Source: JBBREP01 sp038202885 (GTDB lineage: Bacteria; Actinomycetota; Acidimicrobiia; IMCC26256; PALSA-610). Taken from it: DNA of 17,993 nucleotides. The position numbers were made by a program, and so were the translations under genes. This document shows positions 1 to 7,631 of this stretch, one piece after another. Every line of letters begins with the position of its first letter. The stretch's first letter is position 1. Location of the stretch: positions 1 to 17,993 of the forward strand of contig JBBREP010000074.1 of NCBI GenBank assembly GCA_038202885.1, written 5' to 3'. The notes under the pieces are model-generated. The model was not told the origin of the DNA. It saw nothing but the letters and a program-made list of their open reading frames with translations, and ran no database searches.

Positions 1-190
1 CAAGCACCTCGAAATCGATCACATCGACCCCTACGCCGACACCAAACGCACCAGCATCGAGGCACTCGGATACAAATGCCGCCACCACCACGACCTCAAG
101 TCCTACAAAGGCTGGACCGACGGACCACTCCAACCCAACGGTCGCCGCACACTCAACCCACCACCCAACCCGCCACCCCACGACAGCTGA
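1..190 (+). CDS. HNH endonuclease-domain protein, C-terminal end (DUF222/13E12 type), partial
   Basis: Only the last 62 residues are in the window; the gene enters from the left edge and stops at TGA 188-190. The reading frame starts at base 2. The visible part carries an HNH signature: EIDHIDPY near the start (Asp-His pair) and, about 20 residues on, the CRHHHDLKSYKGW stretch that closes the beta-beta-alpha metal finger. A proline- and asparagine-rich tail (NPPPNPPPHDS) ends the protein. In actinobacteria this arrangement is typical of the multicopy DUF222-HNH (13E12 repeat) proteins, whose function is poorly defined and which often behave like mobile or selfish nucleases. The N-terminal DUF222 part is not visible, so the family call rests on the HNH end and tail style. 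The next gene converges on it. Confidence 0.75.
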   Translation, partial: KHLEIDHIDPYADTKRTSIEALGYKCRHHHDLKSYKGWTDGPLQPNGRRTLNPPPNPPPHDS

Positions 191-306
191 ACGCGCCGCT
201 GCCGCCGACCGGGTCCGCAGTCACGCATCCGCGCTGCTGATGCCAGGAGCGGCCCGGGGTTCGATCGCCTGACCCACTCCTGAACGCGCTCCGACAAGAA
301 CGCGAG
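191..306. other. Convergent intergenic gap
   Basis: This gap of about 116 bp lies between the stop codons of two convergent genes. I see no strong hairpin, T-tract or open frame with coding character. A GGTTCGATCG string near 258 resembles a tRNA T-loop, but no tRNA fold surrounds it. Confidence 0.5.
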
Positions 307-1278
307 CTATACCGGGCGGTCGCCGATGATGCTGGCTCGCTCCATCACGCGTCGCTGCGGGTGGTAGTCGCTCGCGGCATAGTGCTGCACCGCGCGGTTG
401 TCCCAGAACGCGAGCGAGTTGGGCTCCCAGTGGAACCGGCACTGGTACTCGGGCAATTCGGCGGTGCTGGCCAACGCGTTGATCAGCGCGTTGCTCTCGT
501 CGGGCTCGAATCCTTCGATGTGACTGACGAACGCGCGGTTGACATAGATGGTCTTGCGTCCGGTCTCAGGGTGCGTACGCACGACGGGATGGCGCGCCGG
601 CGGGTACTTCGCCCGCGTTTCATCGCGCTTTTCCGGTGCCACGAGATGTCCGAACGCCAACGTGTAGTCGTGGACGGCGACGAGATCCGCGATCATTTCC
701 TTGGTGTCGTCCGGCAGTCCGTCGTAGGCCGCGCCCATATCGGCGAACAGCGTGTCACCGCCCATCGCCGGCACCTCGACCGCGCGCAGCACGGCGCCCA
801 TCGACGGCACCTCTCGCCAACTCACATCGCTGTGCCAGCCGTTCTCATAGCCGCCCATGTCCGGGCCTTTGGCAAGGCGGACGAGTTCAGGGAACTCTTT
901 GTTCGCCGGGATGAACGGGTGCACCTCGAGTTCACCGAACCGCTTCGCGAACGCCACCTGCTGTGCGGTACTCAGCGGCTGGTCGCGAAAGAACAAGACC
1001 TTGTACGCGCAGAGCGCGGCGCGAACTTCGGCGATGGTGGCATCGTCGAGCGACGCGCTGAGATCGACGCCGTGCACTTCGGCACCGATCGTCGCGCCGT
1101 AGGGCCGCACGTCAAAGCGTTCCCAGCGCAGCGCCTCGAGCCGTTCGCGCTCGGCCGCGAGGTGCACAACGGGGCCGACCGATGTGCCAAATCGCTTCGT
1201 GGCGACACGCCCGGTCATGTCGAGTTTCGGCCCGCCGGACGCCACTGGGGCGCTGGGTCGTTGCGTGTCAGTCGTCAT
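307..1278 (-). CDS. TauD/TfdA-family alpha-ketoglutarate-dependent dioxygenase
   Basis: Predicted 323-residue non-haem Fe(II)/2-oxoglutarate oxygenase of the TauD/TfdA family, a cytoplasmic enzyme that hydroxylates a small (often sulfonated, carboxylated or aryloxy) substrate and so triggers cleavage. The facial triad is intact: H149 and D151 in WHSDVSW and distal H299 in DNRAVQHYA. R310 (or R314) in the RRVMER segment is placed to bind 2-oxoglutarate. Length fits the family (about 280-320) with a longer N-terminus. I chose ATG at 1278 because AAGGAG lies 6 nt upstream; an in-frame extension to 1440 would overlap the upstream gene. It lies 32 bp downstream of the amidohydrolase gene on the same strand, so the two are probably co-transcribed, and both diverge from an ABC importer. 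The fold and chemistry are secure, but the substrate cannot be read from sequence. Confidence 0.9.
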   Translation of the reverse strand: MTTDTQRPSAPVASGGPKLDMTGRVATKRFGTSVGPVVHLAAERERLEALRWERFDVRPYGATIGAEVHGVDLSASLDDATIAEVRAALCAYKVLFFRDQPLSTAQQVAFAKRFGELEVHPFIPANKEFPELVRLAKGPDMGGYENGWHSDVSWREVPSMGAVLRAVEVPAMGGDTLFADMGAAYDGLPDDTKEMIADLVAVHDYTLAFGHLVAPEKRDETRAKYPPARHPVVRTHPETGRKTIYVNRAFVSHIEGFEPDESNALINALASTAELPEYQCRFHWEPNSLAFWDNRAVQHYAASDYHPQRRVMERASIIGDRPV

Positions 1279-1310
1279 CGCGTGCTCCTTGTGTTCAGGT
1301 ACTGCGAGGT

Positions 1311-2150
1311 TCAGGTGCTCCTCGTCGCGTCGCTGCGGTCGAACAGACGGCGCGCGGTACCGCCGAGGAAGAGCGCCATCGCCTCGTCGTCGAGCGGGAG
1401 ATCTTTGGCTTCGCCGAGCGAGCGGCGCATCGGGAACCACGGTTCGTCAGAACCCCACAGCACGCGCCCGCGGTACGTCTGGGTGTTCATGAACTGCACG
1501 AGCGACGGCTCCATGTACCTCGGAGCGTACGCGGTGCACGACGAATAGAGGTTCGGCCACTTGCGCATGAAGTTCATGAGCAGCTCTTCATAGGGATGGC
1601 CCATGTGCGCGACCACGACGACGAGGTCGGGGAAGTCGATGAGCACGTCCTCGAGGAGTTCGGGATGCTGCACCCGTGATCGCACGCGCGGACCGGGCAC
1701 GCCGGCATTGATGGCAACGGGGATACCCAACTCTTCGCACGCGGCATAGATCGGATAGTGCAACGCGTGGTTCGTCGGCACTTGACTCGCGAGGGGCATG
1801 ACCCGCACCATCGCCAGCCTCGGGTGCGCAGCCAACGCCCGGATCTTGCGGACGTTACGGGTGGGCGTAGCCGGCTCGGCCACACCCAGCGCCACGAGGA
1901 ACCGCCCGGGGTGCGCGTCCGCGAGCGCGAGCGAATCGTCGTCGCCGTGATGCAGACCAGGGCACAGGATCCCGGTCGCCACACCGACCTCGTCCATCAC
2001 CGTGAGCAGGGCTTCGGCGCCGACTCCGCTCGAGCCGTCGCCACCGAGGTAGCCGGGGATGTGAGCGTTGGCGCGATCACCGAGGAACGCCGCGGCCGAT
2101 TGCTTGGTGACGAGGTTCACCCAGATGTCGACGATGTCGAGCGGCGCCAT
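1311..2150 (-). CDS. Amidohydrolase-related (Amidohydro_2) protein with degenerate metal site
   Basis: A 279-residue TIM-barrel protein of the amidohydrolase-2 (ACMSD-like) family, judged from the strand-loop pattern: VDIW near the start, VAINAG at 145-150, VVVVAHMGHPYEEL at 177-190, LWGSDEPW at 231-238, and the C-terminal FLGGTARRLF helix where members usually carry N(A)xRLF. Key ligands differ. The usual first-strand HxH reads W10-V-N12, and the usual His of the middle strand (IHTG) is N148. H182 and D235 are retained. Catalysis by the canonical divalent-metal mechanism is therefore doubtful; it may act as a hydrolase with altered metal use or as a non-enzymatic partner. ATG at 2150 was preferred over 2216 because the extra 22 residues are translated from heptanucleotide repeats and do not look conserved. 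The ribosome site is weak (GGCTGGG). It is probably the first gene of an operon with the dioxygenase. Confidence 0.8.
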   Translation of the reverse strand: MAPLDIVDIWVNLVTKQSAAAFLGDRANAHIPGYLGGDGSSGVGAEALLTVMDEVGVATGILCPGLHHGDDDSLALADAHPGRFLVALGVAEPATPTRNVRKIRALAAHPRLAMVRVMPLASQVPTNHALHYPIYAACEELGIPVAINAGVPGPRVRSRVQHPELLEDVLIDFPDLVVVVAHMGHPYEELLMNFMRKWPNLYSSCTAYAPRYMEPSLVQFMNTQTYRGRVLWGSDEPWFPMRRSLGEAKDLPLDDEAMALFLGGTARRLFDRSDATRST

Positions 2151-2172
2151 GGCGCCCAGCCTGAACGGTGGG

Positions 2173-2198
2173 CTTGCGTCGGCGCAAGACGTCGACGT
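2173..2198. promoter_or_regulatory. Two adjacent dyads upstream of the amidohydrolase gene
   Basis: CTTGCG-TCGG-CGCAAG (2173-2188) is a perfect 6-bp-arm inverted repeat. It is followed directly by the fully palindromic 10-mer ACGTCGACGT (2189-2198). Both sit 23-48 bp upstream of the amidohydrolase start, where a minus-strand promoter or 5' leader would be. They could be operator half-sites or a small mRNA hairpin. Seen directly; function inferred. Confidence 0.4.
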
Positions 2199-2225
2199 GC
2201 ACCCTGCACCCTGCACCCTGCACCC
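2199..2225. repeat. Heptanucleotide tandem repeat (GCACCCT)n
   Basis: Three exact copies of GCACCCT (2199-2205, 2206-2212, 2213-2219) are followed by a six-base partial copy. The array lies 49-75 bp upstream of the amidohydrolase start in the divergent control region. It is prone to slippage and could alter spacing of upstream regulatory sites. Confidence 0.85.
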
Positions 2226-2348
2226 CGCTGACGCCGGGTCGTTGCCCGGGCGACTGAAGCGCGCAATGTGCCACCAATGTGTCGAGACGGATCGCTACGG
2301 TCGCGTGAAACTTGCGAGACCCACCTGAATGCGACAGAGTGCACTCGT

Positions 2349-2365
2349 TCTGACGGACCGTCAGA
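2349..2365. promoter_or_regulatory. 17-bp palindromic candidate operator for the importer/dioxygenase divergon
   Basis: TCTGACGG-A-CCGTCAGA is a perfect 8-bp-arm palindrome around one central base. It lies 52 bp upstream of the binding-protein start and about 200 bp upstream of the divergent amidohydrolase. Size and symmetry fit the operators of dimeric TetR-type repressors. No regulator gene is in the window. A possible half-site, CTGACG, recurs at 2376-2381. Confidence 0.6.
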
Positions 2366-2417
2366 TCCCGAATCTCTGACGCCCGAACAACGACACACGA
2401 CCCAAGGGGGGCCCTGG

Positions 2418-3869
2418 ATGCGACTCCGCTCGACCGCGATGGCTTTGACGCTCACGCTTGCCGTGGCCGCGTGTGGCCGCAGTAGCACGAAGGACGCGGC
2501 GCCGAGCACGGCACCTGGCGGCGCGACAACGACGCCCTCGGCACAACCCGGCCTCGATCAGGGCGGCTTCGGCGACCTCGGCGTCGTGTGTCAGAACGCC
2601 AAGGATGCGACGGTGCTCAAGGCGACCGACGTCGGCGTCACCGCGTCGGAGATCGACGTCACCACCTTCTCGGACCCCGGCTATGCCGGAGCCAAGGGGT
2701 TGAACCAAGAACTGTTCGACACCGCAACGGCCTTTGCGAACTGGTGCAACCAGCACGGTGGCATCAACGGGCGCAAGATCAACGTCACGCTCGCTGACGG
2801 CAAGCTGTTCGAAGCACAACAGCGCATGGTCGAAGCGTGCGACGCCAAGACGTTCATGGCCGTCGGCGGCGGCAACGTGTTCGACGACAACATGCAAAAG
2901 GACCGCCTGTCGTGCAAGTACGGCGCGATTCCGCAGGTTGCGGGCTACCTCGTGACCGGAATTGCGGCCGACTCTGAGCTGACCAAGCAGCCCGTCCCGA
3001 ACCCCGGCAACCAGCAGCCCGTGGGTTCGTACCTGTACTTGAAGAAGGCGTTCCCAGCCTCCATGGACCACATCGGGATTCTCACGGGCCAGCTACCGAC
3101 CACCGAAGTCGTGGCCAAGCGCAACCAGGAGGCGCTCGTCCAACTGGGCGACAAGGTGGTCTACAACGGTGAGTACCCGCCGGCTGGCGCTGACAACTGG
3201 CGGCCGTACGTCGCGGCCATGCAGGCCGCGGGCGTGAAGGGCCTCTACTGGGTCGGCCAGCCCGCACTGCTCGGCACAATGCTGAGCCAGGCCAAGGGTC
3301 TTGGTTTGAAGCTCGACTGGGTGCAGACCGACGCGAACCACTACGACCAGGTGCTCTTCGACAGCGCCAAGCCGGTCGAAGCGGCCGACGGCGTGTATGT
3401 GCGATCGGCGTTCGCCCCGTTCATCGGAGTCAGCGACGCCGCCATGAACCCGGCGACGAAGCAGTACATCGACATGGTGAATCAGTTCGCAGGTTCGAGC
3501 AAGAAGGTCGCGTACCTCGGCGACCAGGCATTGTCGGCCTGGCTGCTCTGGGCCAAGGGCGCCAGCTCGTGCGGCGCCGACCTCACGCGTGACTGCGTGT
3601 GGGCCGCGCTCGACAAGGTGACCTCGTGGACCGGTGGCGGTCTGCACGCGGCGCAGGACCCAGGCACAGGCAAGGCCGCAAACTGCTACGTGTTGTTCGA
3701 AGCCAAGACCGGCAAGTTCATCGAAGCCGACATCTCGCCGAACGACGGCATTTACAACTGCGACAAGCAGAACGTCGTGGAGCTGAAGGGCAACTACGGC
3801 GCCGGCGCCAAGTGCCCGAACCCTGCGTACAAGTCGGACCCCAAGCCGTCGACGTGCGGCACGAAGTAG
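2418..3869 (+). CDS. HAAT-type ABC transporter substrate-binding lipoprotein
   Basis: Predicted 483-residue extracytoplasmic solute-binding protein of the branched-chain amino acid (Peripla_BP_6) class, tethered to the membrane and delivering ligand to the permease encoded next. A short signal peptide ends in a lipobox (VAAC, lipidated C19), followed by a Ser/Thr/Pro/Ala linker (about 21-48). The type I binding fold follows, with ITVTLADG-like strands, a VGGGNVFDD ligand loop (about 149-157) and GLYWVG (275-280). ATG at 2418 has AAGGGG upstream and places the signal peptide correctly; longer in-frame starts would bury it. It is longer than the usual 370-420 residues and carries ten cysteines besides C19 (58, 110, 141, 166, 385, 393, 423, 448, 466, 480), suggesting disulfides. 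The ligand is unknown; the divergent dioxygenase and amidohydrolase genes may process it. Confidence 0.9.
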   Translation: MRLRSTAMALTLTLAVAACGRSSTKDAAPSTAPGGATTTPSAQPGLDQGGFGDLGVVCQNAKDATVLKATDVGVTASEIDVTTFSDPGYAGAKGLNQELFDTATAFANWCNQHGGINGRKINVTLADGKLFEAQQRMVEACDAKTFMAVGGGNVFDDNMQKDRLSCKYGAIPQVAGYLVTGIAADSELTKQPVPNPGNQQPVGSYLYLKKAFPASMDHIGILTGQLPTTEVVAKRNQEALVQLGDKVVYNGEYPPAGADNWRPYVAAMQAAGVKGLYWVGQPALLGTMLSQAKGLGLKLDWVQTDANHYDQVLFDSAKPVEAADGVYVRSAFAPFIGVSDAAMNPATKQYIDMVNQFAGSSKKVAYLGDQALSAWLLWAKGASSCGADLTRDCVWAALDKVTSWTGGGLHAAQDPGTGKAANCYVLFEAKTGKFIEADISPNDGIYNCDKQNVVELKGNYGAGAKCPNPAYKSDPKPSTCGTK

Positions 3870-3890
3870 GTCACACTCGAGCCCCGGAGT

Positions 3891-3923
3891 CGAACTCGGC
3901 CGCCGTCGAAGCGGCCGAGTTCG
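3891..3923 (+). terminator. 13-bp perfect stem-loop between binding-protein and permease genes
   Basis: CGAACTCGGCCGC (3891-3903) pairs perfectly with GCGGCCGAGTTCG (3911-3923) across a 7-nt loop. No U-tract follows, so it is more likely a partial attenuator or a 3' mRNA-stabilising hairpin. Either would let the binding protein be made in excess over the membrane components, as is usual for ABC importers. Confidence 0.7.
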
Positions 3924-3945
3924 TTCCGCGACGCCGGATGGATTC

Positions 3946-6141
3946 GTGCACAATTTTCTGAGCTTCACGATCACCGGAATCGCGCTCGCCTCGGTCTACG
4001 CGATCGGCGCGAGCGGACTCGTGCTGACCTACACCACAACGGGCATCTTCAACTTCGCGCACGGCGCCGTTGGCATGCTCGGTGCGTTCGCGTATTGGCA
4101 ACTCCGGTTCGACGCCGGTTGGCCTGCGCCGATCGCACTCGTCGTTGTGCTGCTGGTGCTCGCTCCCCTCTTCGGCGCGCTCCTCGAACTCGTGGTATTT
4201 CGCGGGTTACAAGGCACCACCGACGCGGTGCGATTGGTCGTCACCGTGTCGTTGTTGTTCTCCATGATCGGAATGGCGAACTGGATCTGGAAGCCGGCGA
4301 CTCGTCCGGCCTCACCGTTCTTCGGGCCGGGGTCCGGGTTCGAAATCAGCGGCGTACCCGTGCGCTGGTTCGAGCTGGCGCGGTTCGGGTGTGCGATCGC
4401 GGTTGCCGTGCTGTTGTGGTACTTGCTGTATCGCACCCGCGTCGGTGTCGCGATGCGCGCCGCCGTCGACGACCGTCCGCTCGCGTCGCTCAACGGGGCC
4501 CGGCCAGACCGTTCCGCGCTGTGGGCGTGGGCGATCGGCTGCTCGCTGGCCGCGCTCGCGGGCGTGCTGTTCCTCGGCGACATCTCGCTCGACCCGAACC
4601 TGTTCGCCCTGCTGATCGTGAACTCGTACGCCGCCGCAATCTTCGGCCGGCTCCGCAGCCTCCCCGCGACGTTCCTCGGCGCCGGTCTGCTCGGCCTCCT
4701 CGTCGCCTACCTCCAGGGCTATTTGCCGAGTAACAGCCTCTACTGGAACACCTCGTTCGCAGTCGCGTCGCCGGTGATCGTGCTGTTCATCGTGTTGCTC
4801 GCACTGCCGAGCAGCCGCCTGCGCGCGCACGGCGTGGCCCGGACCCGCGAGTACTTCCCGTTGCCATCGTGGCGTGGCATCGCCACGTTCGGGGCCGTCG
4901 TCATCGGTGGTGCGCTGCTCGCGCTTCCGCTCATCACGAACAGCAACGCCATCTCGGCATCGAAACTGTTCGCCTACGGCATCATCGCGTTGTCGTTGGT
5001 GCCGCTGATCGGCCTCGCCGGCCAGGTGTCACTGTGCCAGTTCACGCTCGCGGGAATCGGCGCCGTCGTGATGGCCAATCTCGGACGAGGCGGCACCCCG
5101 CTCGGCTTCGTCTACGCGATCGTCATCACGGCCATTGTCGGCGCGATCATCGCGCTGCCCGCGCTGCGCCTCTCTGGCATCTATCTCGCGCTGGCGACCG
5201 CCGCGTTCGCGGTGTTGATGGACCGTTGGGTCTGGAACATCCCGCCGTTCCACCTGCTCGGCACGAACGTGCTCGTCTCGTTCTTCGGGACTGGCTCGGT
5301 CGGCGTCGCGCGCCTCAAACTCTTCGGGTTTACGTTCGCATCCGAAAAGCAACAAATGGTGCTGGGTGCGATCCTGTTCGTGGTCGCGGCGCTCGTGGTC
5401 GTGGCGATCCGCCGGAGCTCGTTCGGCCGTCGCCTGCTCGCCATGAAGGACAGCGAAGCGGCGTGTGCCACCGTCGGCATGAACCTCACGAGCACCAAAC
5501 TCGCGGTGTTCATGGTGTCGGCCGGCGTCGCCGGTCTGGGCGGTGCGTTCCTGGGCGGCGTACAGACCACCACCACGTCGGCCGACTGGGACTTTGCACG
5601 CGGGCTGCCGATCTTCATGCTCGGCGTCGTCGGTGGCATCGGACGGGTCGGCGGTGCCCTGTTTGCCGGGGTCAGCTTCGCGGTGCTGCTTGCCGCCCCC
5701 ACATGGCCGCTGTTCACGTCGCGTTTCTTGCACTTCCGCACCTGGTACGGCGACCTCGCCGCAGTCACACCCGGGTTGATGGGCATTGGGCTCGGCCGCA
5801 ATCCGAACGGCGCGGTTGCCGACATGCGCGAGGGCTTCGCACCGATCCTGCGCTCTCGCGCCATCACGTCAGCGTGCGCGGCTGGGATCGCCGTCTCGTG
5901 GGTCATCGCGTGGCGGCGCCACAGCGGCTGGGACTTCATCATCGGGATCGTGGTCGTCCTCATCGCCGGTGCGGCGGCCGCGCGCCAGGCCGGCATGGAC
6001 GCGCGCCCCGCCGAGCAGGACGGTGCGGCGGATTCCGCGACGCAGCCCACGCCGATCGAGTGGCTCGGCATCGACGCCCCCTTCGAGCTCAGCGATCGCG
6101 ACGTGTTCGACCGCGAGCTCGGTTACAGCGAGGTGTCGTGA
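3946..6141 (+). CDS. Fused LivH-LivM branched-chain-type ABC permease
   Basis: A 731-residue inner-membrane protein joining both permease subunits of a HAAT importer. Residues 1-290 are LivH-like: a helix-rich start with GIFNFAHGAVGMLGAF, and the ATPase-contacting loop MRAAVDDRPLASLNGARPD at 170-188. Residues about 310-620 are LivM-like: GLAGQVSLCQFTLAGIG at 356-372, LRLSGIYLALATAAFA, and a second contact loop around 500-520 (MKDSEAACATVGMNL). A further one or two helices (about 640-680) and an acidic, Ala/Asp/Glu-rich cytoplasmic tail (about 685-731) are extra to standard LivM. The start is GTG 3946; the nearby ATG at 3939 is out of frame and closes quickly. The stop overlaps the LivG-type gene by GTGA, so expression is translationally coupled. 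Fusion of the two halves is known in actinobacteria. Confidence 0.92.
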   Translation: MHNFLSFTITGIALASVYAIGASGLVLTYTTTGIFNFAHGAVGMLGAFAYWQLRFDAGWPAPIALVVVLLVLAPLFGALLELVVFRGLQGTTDAVRLVVTVSLLFSMIGMANWIWKPATRPASPFFGPGSGFEISGVPVRWFELARFGCAIAVAVLLWYLLYRTRVGVAMRAAVDDRPLASLNGARPDRSALWAWAIGCSLAALAGVLFLGDISLDPNLFALLIVNSYAAAIFGRLRSLPATFLGAGLLGLLVAYLQGYLPSNSLYWNTSFAVASPVIVLFIVLLALPSSRLRAHGVARTREYFPLPSWRGIATFGAVVIGGALLALPLITNSNAISASKLFAYGIIALSLVPLIGLAGQVSLCQFTLAGIGAVVMANLGRGGTPLGFVYAIVITAIVGAIIALPALRLSGIYLALATAAFAVLMDRWVWNIPPFHLLGTNVLVSFFGTGSVGVARLKLFGFTFASEKQQMVLGAILFVVAALVVVAIRRSSFGRRLLAMKDSEAACATVGMNLTSTKLAVFMVSAGVAGLGGAFLGGVQTTTTSADWDFARGLPIFMLGVVGGIGRVGGALFAGVSFAVLLAAPTWPLFTSRFLHFRTWYGDLAAVTPGLMGIGLGRNPNGAVADMREGFAPILRSRAITSACAAGIAVSWVIAWRRHSGWDFIIGIVVVLIAGAAAARQAGMDARPAEQDGAADSATQPTPIEWLGIDAPFELSDRDVFDRELGYSEVS

Positions 6142-6875
6142 ACGCCGCGCTCGAGATCCGCAACGTCACGATGCGCTTCGGGGGCCACCTGGCGCTCGAC
6201 GCCGTACGCCTCGACGCCAAGGCCGGCGAGATCACTGGCCTGATCGGCCCGAACGGCGCGGGCAAGACCACGTTGTTCAACATCATCTGCGGGTTGTTGA
6301 GCCCGACATCGGGCACCGTCACGCTCGCCGGCACCGACCTCACACGCATGAAGCCGTACAAGCGTGCGCGCCAGGGTTTGGCGCGTACGTTCCAGCGCCT
6401 CGAGTTGTGGAGCCTGCTGACGGTCCGAGAGAACGTCACCGTCGCGGCCGATCTGCGGGCTCGTTACGGCAAGGATGGCCGCGACCCGCGCACGGAGGTC
6501 GAAGCCATCATCGAACGCGCCGGCCTCATCGACAAGATCGATGCACGCGTCGACGAATTGCCTACTGGTCAGGCCCGTCTCGTCGAAATCGCGCGCGCGC
6601 TGGCCACCAAGCCGCGCGTGTTGCTGCTCGACGAGCCGGCATCGGGTCTCGACGACAGCGAGAGCGACCAGCTCGCTACGTTGCTGCGTTCATTGTGTGA
6701 CGAGGGAATCGCGGTGCTGCTCGTTGAACACGACGTGCAGCTCGTGATGGAGGTGTGCGACTACATCCACGTCCTCGATTTCGGCCGCGTGATCGCAACG
6801 GGTCGTGCCGACGAGGTACGCAGGAACGACGCCGTGCTCGCGGCGTATCTCGGCACAAGCATGGACGGCTCGTGA
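6138..6875 (+). CDS. LivG-type ABC transporter ATP-binding protein
   Basis: A 245-residue nucleotide-binding subunit that powers the importer from the cytoplasmic face. Motifs in order: Walker A GPNGAGKT (37-44), Q-loop Q86 in ARTFQRLEL, signature LPTGQ (141-145), Walker B VLLLDEP (161-167, D165 and E166), D-loop SGLD and switch H198 in LVEHDV. The signature departs from LSGGQ, but LivG proteins commonly carry such variants before the RxxEIARAL helix, which is intact here. The GTG start at 6138 overlaps the permease stop by four bases. The same frame stays open far upstream (to 4869), but that part is antisense-like filler inside the permease gene. It overlaps the next ATPase gene by four bases as well. 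Confidence 0.93.
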   Translation: MNAALEIRNVTMRFGGHLALDAVRLDAKAGEITGLIGPNGAGKTTLFNIICGLLSPTSGTVTLAGTDLTRMKPYKRARQGLARTFQRLELWSLLTVRENVTVAADLRARYGKDGRDPRTEVEAIIERAGLIDKIDARVDELPTGQARLVEIARALATKPRVLLLDEPASGLDDSESDQLATLLRSLCDEGIAVLLVEHDVQLVMEVCDYIHVLDFGRVIATGRADEVRRNDAVLAAYLGTSMDGS

Positions 6876-7579
6876 GCGACGACCAACCGATCCTCGAATT
6901 GCGCGGCATCCGCGCGGCCTACGACCGCATTGAGATCGTCCATGGTGTCGATCTCGAAGTGCCCGCCGGGCACGTGGTGGCGATCCTCGGCCCGAACGGG
7001 GCCGGCAAGTCGACGCTGCTCAAGGTCTGCGCCGGCCTGATGCGCCCGACTGGCGGCGAGGTGTATCTCGCGGGCCGACGCGTCACGAACGCGCACGCCG
7101 ACGAACTGTCGCGCGCAGGTCTGTGCCTGATCCCCGAAGGCAAGGGGATTTTCCCCAACCTCACCGTGCGCGAGAACCTCATGATGGCCACGTTCACCGG
7201 GCATTCCTTGTCGAGCGTCGAGGCAATCGCGTACGACCGGTTCCCTCGCCTGGGCGAGCGCCGCAAACAGCTCGCCGGCACACTGTCGGGTGGCGAACAG
7301 CAGATGCTCGCGATGGCACGCGGCCTCGCCACCGATCCTGCGCTGCTCATCCTCGACGAGTTGTCGATGGGGCTGGCGCCGATCATCGTGGAGCAGCTCT
7401 ACGAGGTCGTCGCGCAGGTGGCGCGCGGAGGTGTGTCGATCCTCGTGGTCGAGCAGTTTGCCCAGACTGTCCTCGGTGTTGCAAACACTGCGTGCATCAT
7501 GGTGCATGGCAAGATCGCCCGCGTCGGCACACCGGCCGAGCTCGGCGACGAGTTGTCGAGCGCGTACCTAGGCGGCTGA
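6872..7579 (+). CDS. LivF-type ABC transporter ATP-binding protein
   Basis: A 235-residue second ATPase of the importer, predicted to pair with the LivG-type subunit. Walker A GPNGAGKS (40-47), the IPEGKGIF segment (87-94) typical of LivF in place of a usual Q-loop, signature LSGGE (138-142), Walker B LLILDEL (157-164 region, D162 and E163), and VVEQF (193-196), where LivF proteins carry Gln (Q195) instead of the switch His. GTG 6872 overlaps the preceding stop (GTGA). Length matches the family (about 233-240). With the binding protein and fused permease this completes a four-gene importer. Confidence 0.94.
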   Translation: MSDDQPILELRGIRAAYDRIEIVHGVDLEVPAGHVVAILGPNGAGKSTLLKVCAGLMRPTGGEVYLAGRRVTNAHADELSRAGLCLIPEGKGIFPNLTVRENLMMATFTGHSLSSVEAIAYDRFPRLGERRKQLAGTLSGGEQQMLAMARGLATDPALLILDELSMGLAPIIVEQLYEVVAQVARGGVSILVVEQFAQTVLGVANTACIMVHGKIARVGTPAELGDELSSAYLGG

Positions 7580-7631
7580 GTACGGTGGTCTCAAGTCGGG
7601 TTCTCGAGTCGGAAGAAAAGCGAGAGGTTTC

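Noticed and set aside
250..275. tRNA-like GGTTCGA string
   Set aside because: No matching T-stem, anticodon arm or acceptor stem is present around it on either strand.
361..1548. 395-codon open frame on the plus strand
   Set aside because: It is antisense to the dioxygenase and amidohydrolase genes, whose motifs are intact. It has no recognisable domain and is a by-product of high GC third positions.
3093..3974. 293-codon minus-strand frame
   Set aside because: It is antisense to the binding-protein gene, with no domain pattern.
4869..6137. In-frame extension upstream of the LivG-type ATPase
   Set aside because: It lies inside the permease gene in another frame, is Arg/His-rich with no family signal, and the ATPase has a clean GTG at the GTGA overlap.
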